From Zelopaecilomyces penicillatus (lineage: Eukaryota; Ascomycota; Sordariomycetes; Hypocreales; Pseudodiploosporaceae), in contig VCCP01000001.1 in assembly GCA_005765155.1 (NCBI GenBank), positions 5,704,001-5,768,000 on the forward strand: a stretch of DNA of 64,000 nt. Reading direction: 5' to 3'. Of this stretch, positions 1 through 10,586 are shown piece by piece (position 1 is the first letter of the stretch; every line of letters begins with the position of its first letter). The translations under genes and the position numbers were made by a program. The notes under the pieces are model-generated. The model did not search any database, was not told where the DNA came from, and was given only the letters and a program-made list of their open reading frames with translations.

Positions 1-1144
1 TAGATGCTCCCTGGCGGGTGTCTCGGTTTCTAGATACGACGGCCTCTAGAATGTGTACCAGCGTGCGGGCGGCAGAAGTGGCTTCGTGAGCCTGTAAGGG
101 GCGGTCCCTGGTGTAGATGGCGGACCGGATGAGTTTAACAGAGCCAAGTAGGTGCTTTGCCGCCCAGGGAACATCCCGAGGCGTCTCTGCCGATGGTTTG
201 ACCGCTGTGTCGGTGTCTGGGCGGAGGAATCCGGTTGTCTCATTGCAAGCATCAAAACTACGGAGGACGCGGTCAACGCGCTGAAGAAGCTTTCGAAATG
301 GATCGTTGATGGGATCGCTGGGACGAGAAACCGAGAGGAAGTACTGAAAGAAGTGATTGTTCTCGAGAAGCATGCGAAAAATAGTACAGTCAAGGTCGTT
401 GCGCTTGAGGGTCTTTTTGCCAGTGGCAGGACGCTCAAAGATATCAGATCTGAAATCCTCGGGTGGTGTGGAGTAAACAGACGAGAGCAGCTCGCGAGAC
501 TCTTGAACCCGGTGGGAGGCCAGATCCTCCTCCGAAGTAATTTCAGGGTCTACCAATTGGCAGTGAAGTCCATCAGCAAGGACGTCCAAGTGGTATTTGG
601 CGATGTTCTTGAAGGGATCGCCCATCTCCACTGCGTACCCTTCTGCAGTCATGGTCAAGGGCTTGTCATGATCATGGTCATAGAGCGTCTGTTTCAGTAA
701 CTGGTCCAGCAACCAGACTAGATGTTCGCAGGGCACAGCCTCTTCTCCGCACGAGCAGCTCAGGTTGGACGTGCCATCATCTAAGGCGCGGATTCTGATG
801 GAACGAGTAACTAGCTCCGTCATCTGGAATGCGTAGGTATTATCGATGAGGCGGCACCGCTGGAGGGCGATCTTTGGGGGCTCGTTGAACACATCCTGAA
901 CAGCAGTTTTGGCCTTGTTTGAAAGTTGATCCAGGCTGTATATGAGTTTTGTGGGAGACCGGACAACTGCCGGGGTCTCATCGCCAACATCGGAGTAGTC
1001 CGAGTCGCTCTCCAGGTCAGAGCTAGACTCGTCTGTATAGTGGTGCCCAGAGTCGGCCACAGAGGCCGCTCGGGACTGAGAGCGCGTGGAGGGAGACATG
1101 TCGTCAAGAGACAGTTTGCCAAAGCGAGAAAGAGGAGCAGACAT
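1..1144 (-). CDS. SWIM zinc-finger protein, 3' end cut by the window edge
   Basis: One open frame runs from an ATG at 1144-1142 to base 1 without a stop, so the C-terminus lies outside the window. At least 381 residues are visible. The first 70 or so residues are Ser/Asp-rich and look disordered. Residues about 130-142 read CSCGEEAVPCEH, a CxC...CxH arrangement that matches the SWIM zinc finger, followed by a hydrophobic helix (LVWLLDQLL). SWIM fingers mediate DNA or protein binding in several eukaryotic families. The downstream part, with a conserved-looking segment around FRMLLENNHFFQYF, is not a domain I recognise. No intron is needed in the visible part. The specific function is unknown; the gene is very likely real because the frame stays open for more than 1.1 kb with a coherent composition. 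Confidence 0.82.
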   Translation of the reverse strand, partial: MSAPLSRFGKLSLDDMSPSTRSQSRAASVADSGHHYTDESSSDLESDSDYSDVGDETPAVVRSPTKLIYSLDQLSNKAKTAVQDVFNEPPKIALQRCRLIDNTYAFQMTELVTRSIRIRALDDGTSNLSCSCGEEAVPCEHLVWLLDQLLKQTLYDHDHDKPLTMTAEGYAVEMGDPFKNIAKYHLDVLADGLHCQLVDPEITSEEDLASHRVQESRELLSSVYSTPPEDFRSDIFERPATGKKTLKRNDLDCTIFRMLLENNHFFQYFLSVSRPSDPINDPFRKLLQRVDRVLRSFDACNETTGFLRPDTDTAVKPSAETPRDVPWAAKHLLGSVKLIRSAIYTRDRPLQAHEATSAARTLVHILEAVVSRNRDTRQGAS

Positions 1145-4100
1145 TGGGCCAGCAATGAAAGATATATATAAGAGTGAATGTCTTGGCTAGTTTGTTGGTG
1201 AAGAGGTGTAGGAGTGGGAAGTGATGGTGTATCGGGGGCCCTTTATATCAAAGTCTCTCGCAACTTTTCCAAGAACGCCCAACGGCTTTGTTGGTCAATG
1301 AGCCATCTTCGGTGGAGATGTCATCAAAGACGACCTAGGCGTGTGGTGGTATAGGTGGAGTGTATAGCAGCCAGCAAGCACGAGATTCTCGGTACTTGCA
1401 CGCAGCGTGTCCTGGTCCGCTTGGACTTTGAAGAAACATGCACAAGGTCGGTCCCCCTTGGAGTGTGGCTGTGAAAACCCCATTGAGAACATCGTAGCCT
1501 AGTACCAGAGGAGTGGAACGGACTCTGGCTGGTTCCACGATGCCGGGACGAGGTGGTGTGGCCGGTGGAGTGGGCCCGGGCGGACACTGCTCAGTGCTCA
1601 CAAGTGGGCGCTGCTACGCCGGTGACGATGCCGGTGCTCTTTAGAAGCTTGTGTCCTGGAGGCTGGGGCCAGTCATGATGCAGAGAGCTGCCATTTCCGC
1701 CCCCTGTTCCAGGACGTCATCCAGAAACGGACAGACGTTGGTATAATCCAATACGGCCCATTCGCATTGCCACAGAAAGACGAGCACATATACCCTTGCT
1801 GCTTGGACGGTTAATTAGTTAGCCAGCAGGACGGACCAGACTTTTGAACGGAACCAATTCCAGATTGTTTTCCTGATCCGCCTGTTCCTGTTGTAGGCTG
1901 ACTGGTTCGAGAAGACGCGACCTTTGGTCGCAAACTCCAAAGAAACCAACCGTGGCCAGATCATCGACCTTGTATGATGCGGATCGTCGAACTCTGCCTT
2001 TCGAGTGTATTTTTAGAGCCCTCCCCGAGGGTCCCTAAGCATGTAGACGTGGGTTCTCCTCAGGGCCCGGACCGCCTAGATTTGCTCTCATATTGCAAGG
2101 TCGTGTCGATGTAAAATGAGGGAGAAATGAGGGAGAGCGGCCCATGCGGGAGAGACGAGGTTCCATAATATGGAGCGGCCAGAAAAGGCGGCCCGATGCA
2201 CTCAGCCACTGGTCGGCCTGTAACCTACCTACTGTAATACAGCGAGGTAATAGGTAGATAATTACCTACAAGTATCTTATTTGATGGTTCATAGAGCCCT
2301 GGACTTGCTGCACTGGTGCCCTGTGGCTAGCAGAGGCCGGCTGCTGTTGCCCCCATCGCCCACTGTGAAACGGCAACCATCTCCCCGCTACAGCACAACT
2401 CAGCACCGCCGCTGTCGCTTGCTACAGTGGCCGTCACCCCCTGAGGATAGCACCAACAGCAGCCGCTAGAGGTGGCCGCCCGGCCGTTTCTGCGACCCGG
2501 ACGGCCGGCCTCCCCATCCTGTGGTGCTCTCTGGCTGCTCAATGGCTGTATGTGCAACACTGCCATCCGCGAGGTCTCCTGGTCTGCGGCCTGCTGGAGC
2601 CGGATGTTTCTTTTCATCACCCACCATGCCTCTCCCTGCTGCTTCAACCATCATAAATTCCTCTCTCCTTTACCTATAGGCAGCCTCGTGAGGCATTCTT
2701 CTTTCTCGTGGGTAGGCTTCTTACGGGTTTACCCACTTCATGAAGCTCTTATCCCTCCACATGAGCGGGCAAAGCCTTGCTGCTCTGCTGTTGCTAGTAT
2801 CAACTGTCACGGCTACTTCCAGCCGCGCACATACAATACATCCACACTGACAACAGGATCAACCAACCAGAAAAACGACCCGGGAGGATGGACACGAGAG
2901 AGAGAGAGAGAGCTTCTCCTGCTTTTATTAACCCAATCAAGTATCTACGCCATGCTGCTACACTAAAAAAAATGGAGATTTCTAGAGGACTGCATGCACT
3001 TGTCGTCAAGTGACCACCTCCTCTAGCGAGAGACGAGGATTCCATGGAGAGGCTGTAATATGTGCTCCAGCCTCAACTAACAAGGCTGCAACCAGTTTTC
3101 TGAACGCTAGACAAGAACGTATGTACGACTAGAGCACGTTTCTAAAAAAGGAAGACAAATAATATCAGGAACGAGGGGAAGATGACGGAGTTGGCAGTCA
3201 GGAAAAAACGTAACGTAACCCAGGTTCAAGATGATACTGCGAGCTCGTCATCACAACTCCATCCAAGAGGTGTGGATGTTCCCGCATGCATGTGCTGTAT
3301 CTTCGGCCTGTCCGGTTATTCTGGGTTATCTGCGCTGTTGGCAATTATAAACTGATGAGCATGCATCTCTTGGCTATCACACTCGACTTGTTGAGTCACT
3401 CTTCGGAGGCCGTCGAGCTCTACTGGCATGTTGTCTGCAATGTCTTTCACAATCAAGCATGCGGCATGCAAACAAGGTGAAGCCTGTTTGACATTCACGT
3501 TAGGTTTCGGTGCCTAGAGTTTGGATGAGGGTACTAGGGGGGAGCATGGAGAGTTACCTTAGGACCTAGGCTGTTGACCAAGAGGTGTCGCATCCACTGC
3601 CTCGTAGTACAAACTCAAATTCACACATCACAGAAACTCAACGCCACTGCAGTTTGCTAACCAGCAACCCTAAAGGATACTTCATCTGTAAGAAAAAAAA
3701 CTTCCGTATTCATAAGGTAGTAAGACAGATTGCCAATACGAAGGCTTGATATCCCAGGGGGAGGTCTCAGAAAGAAAGAAATCCACTAGCAAACACGCCA
3801 AACGGCCCATCCTTTGCCATAATAAAAGATTCAACCCAAGTAGTTCATCGTGACTTGCCGTATCGTCACTTGCCGGGCAACCTTGAACAGGTTCCCAGTT
3901 TACCAAACCAAATGTCCCCCGTGAAAATGTAGTCCAATGAGTGGTGTCTGATCTGGCGTTCACGGCCATTAAAACTAACATGCCAACCAAGGCGAAATGA
4001 TAGTCTCCCTCCAGGGAGACGCTCCAAAATGCTGCAAGGTGATTTCAGGCACAGGCCGGGAGAGCCGTGCGCAAGCCATCAGCAAAGCGGACGACTCGAG

Positions 4101-4260
4101 GATGATGATGCGCATTTGAAGCCGCCTTGGTCGGCGACATGCCTTTCCGCAGAATCGTTTTCGGATCCGACGAAGCTGACCTAGTGGAGGAAGACGAAGA
4201 CCGGCCCGCAGACAAAGAAGTGACCTTCTCGTGCAGGATGTCTGTAGGCCGGTCGGATTG
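1145..4260. other. intergenic region, about 3.1 kb, no convincing gene
   Basis: This stretch separates the start of the SWIM gene from the stop of SF3b6. Several short open frames exist on both strands, but none shows family similarity or a coherent intron set. It holds a GA microsatellite near 2899-2914 and a small signal-peptide-like ORF at 2740-2850, listed separately. A homopurine/homopyrimidine-rich leader lies just upstream of the SWIM start. Nothing else can be supported. Confidence 0.6.
2740..2850 (+). CDS. possible 36-residue secreted micropeptide ORF
   Basis: ATG at 2740 opens a 37-codon frame ending in TGA at 2848-2850. The peptide begins MKLLSLHMSG, continues with a Leu/Val-rich core (LAALLLLVSTVTA) and ends in a short polar tail after a plausible Ala-X-Ala-like signal-peptidase site. 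This looks like a complete signal peptide plus about 11 residues. It could be a real micropeptide, the first exon of a secreted protein whose later exons I cannot place, or chance. A GT donor in frame after the signal region is not obvious. Confidence 0.2.
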   Translation: MKLLSLHMSGQSLAALLLLVSTVTATSSRAHTIHPH

Positions 4261-4891
4261 TCAATCGATACCGTGCTGTTTCTTGAGCTGCATTAAAGAT
4301 TGCCGGCGAGCCTCGAGATCCTCTTTGGACTTGGCCATTTTGTCTGGCTGATGATATAGAACTGCCGTTGATGTTAGTGGCCAATTAATCCAAAGCCAAA
4401 TGATGGATTTGCCCGAGTCACAACGTACCGACCAGATATCGGTTCTGAAAGTTAAAGCCGTTAAGCTTGTCGCAGGCTTGCTTCGCATCCATTACATCCT
4501 CGTAGACCACGAAAGCCGTTCCCTTGGTTGTATTCGCGATTCCCTGGCGGACCTGGCTGCAGTGACCGTCAGTACAAAAATCATGATGCAGGGAGATTTC
4601 GCATAAGATCCATACCGAATAGGTCCGAACTTTCCGAATAGGTCAAACAACTCCTCCGGCGTGACGTTGTAGCTACATAAGTTAGATATAATTGGAATTG
4701 CAACAATCGGCTCAAGTGCAAACCATACCTCAAGTTCTTTACGAACAGAGCTCTGTCGATGGTGGTTAGCAAGTCTATCAGCGACCTCGGGGATCAAGAT
4801 CCGCGCAGGAAAGCGCAGCCACAACGCAGTCTGTTCAAGAGCCAGCTTACCGATTGACTTCGGGTGCAAGTTTCCCGCCGCGACTACTCAT
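4261..4891 (-). CDS. splicing factor 3b subunit 6 (SF3b14/p14), five exons
   Basis: Exons on the minus strand are 4891-4851, 4752-4729, 4672-4616, 4556-4429 and 4361-4261. All introns have GT..AG ends and the phases close to 117 codons (116 residues plus stop). The protein is a single RRM: NRALFVKNLSYNVTPEEL carries RNP2, then ELFDLFGKFGPIR, then KGTAFVVYEDVMDAK as RNP1, and NGFNFQNRYLVVLY. This order and length match SF3b6/p14, the U2 snRNP protein that contacts the branch-site adenosine inside the SF3b complex in the nucleus. The second exon is only 24 nt. The gene is divergent from the MBD4-like glycosylase, with about 1.4 kb between starts. The start gives the usual short basic N-terminus before PEVNR. 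Assignment is strong; exon borders are from hand inspection. Confidence 0.92.
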
Positions 4892-5486
4892 CTCTTGGAT
4901 GATGTTTTTGATGATGATCGAACTCGGTGGGTTCAGAGGTGGCGCTGTTGAGGATGCGAAGTAGGAGGATGGACAAGAATAGGTGCTGGAGTGGAGGCGC
5001 AAAGACGCAAGACGATGAGAGATTGAGCGCCTGGGCGGGTGGGACCGACACCAAAATCCACGTGACCCTGCCTTCGGTGCAACTTGGTTTTTGTTTGTTG
5101 GCCTTTTCCCGCTTTCACACCGGGGAAGGTGTCTACAGCAGCTAGCCTCAAATCGCCTAGCTGGCTCAGGATTCTATGCCTTATTGGTCCACGGAGGATC
5201 TTGAGCACCTGAGCGAAAGCCTCCGATTTGGAACCTCCAGTGGTGCCAGCGCGGATTGACGGGGGTGGGTGCCTCCACCTTTACTACTACCATTAATTAC
5301 CTTTATTTGTACACTTTTGCGAAGGCAGCTTGTTACGTGAAGGCTCATTGGCCCTGCGATCTGGGGCTTGGGATTAGAAACGATGGACAATGCCCAGATT
5401 TACACTGAGCCTCTCAGTCGCAACTTCAATTGCATTGCAGGAAGTTACGTTAGATGCTTTCTCCCCTGATATTTCAGCGAGGCTGT

Positions 5487-5718
5487 CAACAGGGTGCAAA
5501 ACAACACAGCCAGGGCAACGCCAAGAGATTCCAACAAATAGATTTACTAATCTCTAGAAATCTCTAGCAATACTTAGATATCCCTGGCAGTATCTAGCGA
5601 TCTCTAGAAATATATAACAAATCTCAACCAAGTAAGTAACTACTTAGGTATTTATTTAGAACCTACTCAGTAGTATCCAGAGGTTGTCATATCGGCGGTG
5701 TTGTTTTGCACCCTGTTG
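5487..5718. mobile_element. MITE-like element with about 21-bp terminal inverted repeats
   Basis: The segment 5487-5507 (starting CAACAGGGTGCAAAACAAC) is an exact reverse complement of 5698-5718 (ending GTTTTGCACCCTGTTG). The match resumes for three more bases (GCC/GGC) after one mismatch toward the inside. Between the arms lie about 190 bp of AT-rich DNA with no ORF. This is the size and form of a non-autonomous DNA transposon. I do not see a clear TA or longer target-site duplication at the arm ends, so boundaries are uncertain by several bases. No transposase is present in the window. Confidence 0.55.
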
Positions 5719-5806
5719 GCTGTGTTTGGAAACGCGAATAAATAACAGGCCGCTAACCGGCACGTCACTTCCGAGGTATCATCACGCGACTGGATGTTGT
5801 CCGACG

Positions 5807-5814
5807 TCACGTGA
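5807..5814. promoter_or_regulatory. TCACGTGA palindrome upstream of the MBD4-like gene
   Basis: A perfect 8-bp palindrome with a CACGTG core lies 480 bp upstream of the glycosylase start. CACGTG is the class B E-box read by bHLH factors of the Pho4/Cbf1 type. Three further copies occur upstream of other genes in the window. Confidence 0.4.
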
Positions 5815-6293
5815 TACGGTTAACCTACATACTTGGATTGGAGCCTCGATTTTACCTCTCTCGGATTGCTTATATCCCATTACTGCTTTCTACTACATGA
5901 CAATATCTTATTTTGCATCTTGCAACATCCTGTATATTTGGGTTCATCCTCTCGGCTTTTTATCTAACTCTTGCAAGCGCCTAGTCCTTACTTGGCGCTT
6001 GTATATACTCTTCTTTGACCTTTTGTACATTTTAAGATCTGATTTAAAAGTGAATGATAATTCACTTCATTACCATATGATCTAACTGAAAACGAACCAT
6101 CCTTTGCCTCATCCGATACACAACCAAGTGTGTTTCACTACAGTCTTGGATTTCCTCTTCGAATTCATAATATTTTGAACATCATGACAACCCACCGACA
6201 CCATTGCCAGATATGTGCAATCAGCTAATTAGCACATTATATGAATACTGCCAGAATTGTGAGAGCGAGAAAACAGCACCTGGATGAAAGAGA

Positions 6294-7910
6294 ATGAGTC
6301 CTCGTTATGGAAACGAAGTCCTCTCCATTTTCGAGGCATGGGAGGATGACAGGGAGTTTTTGGCCGATATTTTTGAGGCACGTATCGCACCGGAGAAGGA
6401 GTATCGATGGCTCTTCAACCAGAGTTTGATGGGAGTAGCCGAGGACTGGGATCATATGATTACTTGCGCAAAAGCACTCCAGCAAGCTCGCGGAAAACGC
6501 CCAGGGAATATTGAAGGGAATGACCTCCTCACATATGTAAGGCACATCATTAACAGCAGTTTTGATGCACTGCCGACACCAAATCCCTGGTTTGAAACCG
6601 ATCGCTTGATCTCTCTTGTCAAATCTCAGCATACAGATGTCAGGATTGAACCCCCATATTATTTGACCCATATCAGCAATTCTCATGCTCATGCTAGGCC
6701 AAGCCAGCCACCTCCGAAAAAAAAACGCCGCTCTGGAGCAACGTCTCATTATTGGCATGATGAACACTCATCCCCAGCACAAGATGTGAGCAATTTGAGT
6801 AATACGAGGACGCAGCCTAGAATTATTCACACCAAATTTTTTGATGGGGTACCGTTCCGTCGCGTGGTTTTGCCTCAAAAGACAGTTGCACGACATTTGG
6901 GTCCTCGGTTTGAGCTAGATGGATCTGAACTGCCTTTGGCATCCGAGCTATTGTTGGATCACAACCTTTTGCAAACCTGTACAAGTGGTCTTGGCTGCAA
7001 AGACTTCAACAAATCTGAGGTAGACACAGGAGCTGTTAGATCAACCGAATCTCCATACTTTACGCCACCAACATCGGCAACGAAGCGCCCCTCGAAGAAG
7101 AAACCACCTCCCGGTACAGTGTCTTGTATCCCATTCCCTCCTCTCTCTTCACCACTCTTCGGAATTGTTCAGGAGAAGTTGAGCCATGAGCCGTTTTGGC
7201 TTCTCATTGCTGTTACATTTCTAATCAAAACAAATGGCCAACATGCCCTTCCTATCTTCTACAAAGTCAAGCAACGCTTTCCCACACCTGCTCATTTAGC
7301 CGACCCTGGAAATGAGAGTGAGCTTTTAGCAATGATACACCATCTTGGTTTATCCTCACATCGTGTTTCAATCATAAAGAAATACGCTCGCTTATTCCTA
7401 GAAGCGCCACCTAAAGCTGGTGTGCGATACAGAGTCAAAAATTATGACAGGCGTGACATGAGCCCTCCGCCGCGAGATCTTGGCAGCGATTCAGAAGGCT
7501 CCGTTGCGGATGAAGGCCTACTAGGCAATGAACGACTTGATCCTGAGACTTGGGAGATAGGTCATATGACCAAGGGGAAATATGCCATTGACAGTTGGCG
7601 CATCTTCTGTCGTGATAAACTGCTTGGCCGGGCAGAAGACTGGAATGGGAAGGGTCGAGAGCCCGAGTTTCAACCAGAGTGGATGAGAGCGAGACCCCAG
7701 GATAAGGAGCTCAGGGCGTGTTTGCGATGGATGTGGATGCGCGAGGGGTGGGAATGGGATCCAGTGACAGGCGAACTTACTGTGCTGAGGGAAGAATTGC
7801 AAAGAGCAGTGAACGAGGGTAGGGTAGAATACGATGACACTGGTGCGTTGAGAATTTTGAAGGAAAAGCGAGTCGGCGAGGTGCTGAATAGTGAAGCTGG
7901 GTCGGCGTAA
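6294..7910 (+). CDS. MBD4-like HhH-GPD DNA glycosylase (mismatch-specific)
   Basis: A single exon of 538 residues. The C-terminal part from about residue 280 matches the glycosylase domain of MBD4: IPFPPLSSPLFGIVQEKL, then EPFWLLIAVTFLIKTNGQHALP, a helix around HHLGLSSHRVSIIKKYARLF, and GHMTKGKYAIDSWRIFC. The Asp in KYAIDSW (residue 433) corresponds to the catalytic Asp of MBD4. The family removes T or U opposite G, the product of 5-methylcytosine or cytosine deamination. No methyl-CpG-binding domain is seen; the N-terminal 270 residues are specific to this protein and contain basic KKKRR and KRPSKKK patches that could act as nuclear signals. An acidic insert (about residues 395-420) lies between the helix-hairpin-helix and the catalytic strand. 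ATG at 6294 is the first in this frame; an out-of-frame ATG sits at 6283. Confidence 0.85.
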   Translation: MSPRYGNEVLSIFEAWEDDREFLADIFEARIAPEKEYRWLFNQSLMGVAEDWDHMITCAKALQQARGKRPGNIEGNDLLTYVRHIINSSFDALPTPNPWFETDRLISLVKSQHTDVRIEPPYYLTHISNSHAHARPSQPPPKKKRRSGATSHYWHDEHSSPAQDVSNLSNTRTQPRIIHTKFFDGVPFRRVVLPQKTVARHLGPRFELDGSELPLASELLLDHNLLQTCTSGLGCKDFNKSEVDTGAVRSTESPYFTPPTSATKRPSKKKPPPGTVSCIPFPPLSSPLFGIVQEKLSHEPFWLLIAVTFLIKTNGQHALPIFYKVKQRFPTPAHLADPGNESELLAMIHHLGLSSHRVSIIKKYARLFLEAPPKAGVRYRVKNYDRRDMSPPPRDLGSDSEGSVADEGLLGNERLDPETWEIGHMTKGKYAIDSWRIFCRDKLLGRAEDWNGKGREPEFQPEWMRARPQDKELRACLRWMWMREGWEWDPVTGELTVLREELQRAVNEGRVEYDDTGALRILKEKRVGEVLNSEAGSA

Positions 7911-9470
7911 ATAGGTTGGTCACGGCCGTTGATGGCGGAACGGTGAAAAAAAATGGTTGGCAGGGTTTTGTGTTTGGTAGAACCAATGAAGGATCAGAAA
8001 GTTGTTCCAATGCTTATATTACGTTCTGGAACTTGATGTTGCTTGACTCAGTTATGTGTGTTATGAATGTGTCAAGTGTGCCAAGCGATGTCATTAGGAC
8101 TACCTAGGTACGAAGTAGTGGTGAGGTTTGTTCACATTTTATGGCCTTTAAAGTTGCATTCATCATCGTCATGAGAGCCATTATTCATGAGCATGGGAGA
8201 ATGCGCATCATGTTGTCTCTGTGTGAAAAGAGGGTTTGGATGGGAGTTTTTTTTTTTACTGGAATGAGATAGATCGGCAATCATGGCGATATTTGCATCT
8301 CAGCCATTGCATGGCGCATGAATCACTAATAAGATGACTCGGGGTGCAATCTGCCAGGCGATTCGTTCTCAGCACATTGTCAATGGATGGCGATGAGATA
8401 AGGAGGTACATACAGAAACTCTTAGGTACCTAGGTACGGTAGGTAACTTTGGAGAGGATTGTACTAGTATTAAGCTTGGGTTTGACATTGTGGAACAAAG
8501 AGCCACAACGGTTTTGTCCGCAACCTTGTGGAATAAGACATCAATTAAGCTAGAGTTTGTTGGTATGGTGTAAATGGTTTTGCACAGAGGTCGGAGATAG
8601 CTTTGAAGCCCGCCATTCAAGCCTGACAGGAGTTTATTCAACACCTTTCCATCGCTTTAGAGGTATTGATCTATCTACCTCAAGTACCTCTTAACTCTGA
8701 TCCCCCGCCGAAGCTGGAGACGGAGAAAGAATGACACCTTCCGGACCACGGGCAGCGGCCTACACCCCACTGTAGGTACCTACCTAGGTCGGAGAACCAT
8801 GGCTGTAATAGGGAGGTAGGGCAAGGGAGAGTTGCTGACCCTCGTGCGCGGGCGGATCAGGTACATAGCTCCCTCGATTGAGGTACACCAGAGGCCGCTT
8901 ATAATGCGCGTGGCAAGGCTGTACTGCAGAGCGGGCCGTGGAGTAGCTTTTGGGGCTTCTGATCGGCTCCACGGTCCTGCCAGAGAGGGCTAAAAAGTGG
9001 ACACCTCGGCATGCAGCATCACGGGATTTGGAAAGGACACAGTGGTATGTAAGATAATCCGGCCTTTGAGGTCATAAGTCGAGCCCCCAGCCCAGCTTCC
9101 TCCAGCTTACTGTCCACCAAGCCGGCCTTCACCTCCCGCCCCCTCCTCCGTCTCAACTTCGTCTCCTCATTGCATCCTTTGCTTTTAGCATCGTCAATTC
9201 GCTTCCTACGCCTCTCAGAGAGCTTTGGTGTCAGGCCCTGTCGAGTGCGGATCGCCCTTTGTTTTGTCTCCTCCCCCGCCATCTCCAGTCGCATCGTCCG
9301 CCAGCCGAACAACCTGTGCGCTCTCTCTCATCACTCCCCAAAACACGCTACCAGCGCCCAGTTTCCCCAGGGTCTGCACACCGCCGCCAAATCTCTGAAA
9401 AATAGTCCATAGTCGAAGACTCTAGTTTTGCTGTTTGCCAGCTGGAATTTGCAGCAGAAGAAGGGACAAA
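7911..9470. other. intergenic region between the glycosylase and ERV29
   Basis: About 1.5 kb. It holds the 3' region of the glycosylase, a T-run near 8251 and several TACCTAGGTA-type palindromes (about 8101-8111, 8425-8440 and 8774-8789). From about 9090 the plus strand becomes pyrimidine-rich, typical of a fungal promoter/5' leader, up to the ERV29 ATG. No supported gene. Confidence 0.5.
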
Positions 9471-10586
9471 ATGTCGCATCGCGGACCCGTGTCATCTGGC
9501 GGCTATGGCATCAGCCCCAACCCATATGGCTCTGGGCAAACTGAGGAGGCCAGTGGCGGTTTCCTCGACCAGGTCCGACCATACACCAGCAAAGTCGAAG
9601 ATCTTCTAGACAGTGTCAGCGAGCCCATCAAGCCGTGAGTAGCTCCCTGTGCGGGAACATTTTAGCGTAGGGGAAATATTGGATTACGCTAACATGAGTT
9701 TCTTTTTAATAGACATCTGCCAGCCATTGGTCGATTTTTGATTGTCGTTACCTTCCTTGAGGATGCGCTCCGCATCATGACACAATGGAGCGATCAGCTT
9801 CTATATCTCCATGATTACAGACACAGTAAGATTTTGCGCTCAGGTTTCAACCCTGGCACTTCAAGAGGTCACTGCCTAACTTGGATATAGTTCCTTCTGG
9901 CGTCACGCACCTCTTCTTGTTCACCAACGTGATTGCTATGCTTTCATGTTCTGTCTTAGTGATCATCAGGAAGCACTCGGTCTACGCCGTAGGCGGTCTC
10001 ATGACTGTCGTCGTGGCGCAGGCTCTCGGCTACGGCTTGATCTTCGACCTCAACTTCTTCCTTCGAAACCTGTCCGTTATTGGAGGCCTGCTTATGGTTC
10101 TTTCCGACTCCTGGGTCCGCAAGACAAAGGCCTTTGCCGGACTTCCTCAAATTGATGAGAAAGATAGGAAGATGTACTTCCAGCTCGCTGGACGTGTTCT
10201 GCTCATCTTCCTCTTCGTTGGTTTCGTTTTCAGCGGCCAATGGTCACTTTGGCGTGTTATCGTCTGCATTCTCGGAGCTGGCGCTTCCATCATGGTTGTT
10301 GTTGGCTTCAAGGCCAAGTACAGCGCCACTCTTCTTGTTGTCATTCTGAGCATTTTCAACCTCCTAGTAAACAATTTCTGGACTGTGAGTTTACCTCCCA
10401 CCTCTCTGGTGCTTGCACCCTCTCTAAATATACTGACCCATTTTTAAGCTTCACGAGCACCACCCCCACAAGGATTTCGCCAAATACGATTTTTTCCAGA
10501 TCCTGTCCATTGTTGGAGGTCTTTTGCTTTTGGTCAACAGTGGTCCTGGCCAATTCAGCATTGATGAAAAGAAGAAGGTTTACTAA
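9471..10586 (+). CDS. ERV29: SURF4/Erv29-family ER cargo receptor
   Basis: Four exons: 9471-9634, 9713-9825, 9891-10384 and 10449-10586, giving 302 residues. All introns have GT..AG ends and the phases close. The protein has the SURF4/Erv29 layout: a polar N-terminus ending DQVRPYTSKVEDLLD, then PHLPAIGRFLIVVTFLEDALRI, and several membrane helices. It ends EKKKVY, whose KKxx signal fits COPI retrieval to the ER. Erv29 loads soluble secretory cargo into COPII vesicles and cycles between ER and Golgi. The conserved WSDQ and LRNLSVIGGLL segments support the assignment. The start gives the expected Ser/Gly-rich head. No oddities; a T-rich stretch follows the stop near 10680-10710. Confidence 0.95.

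Larger units (their letters stand above)
4892..6293. promoter_or_regulatory. divergent intergenic region between SF3b6 and the MBD4-like gene
   Basis: About 1.4 kb separate the two start codons. The region contains CCACGTGA near 5059, a terminal-inverted-repeat element at 5487-5718 and TCACGTGA at 5807-5814. The interval 5530-5680 is AT-rich with repeated ATCTCTAG(A) words. A 133-codon open frame around 5684-6085 has hydrophobic, low-complexity content and no recognisable family, so I treat it as non-coding. Confidence 0.5.

Noticed and set aside
1890..1920. GGTTCGA near 1903 as a tRNA T-loop
   Set aside because: No matching acceptor stem, D-arm or anticodon arm around it; no tRNA found anywhere in the window.
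2472..2966. 164-codon plus-strand frame
   Set aside because: Composition is Ser/Pro/Cys-rich and runs through a GA microsatellite; no similarity or context.
5684..6085. 133-codon plus-strand frame
   Set aside because: Hydrophobic, AT-driven composition, overlaps the right arm of the inverted-repeat element, no family or splice support.
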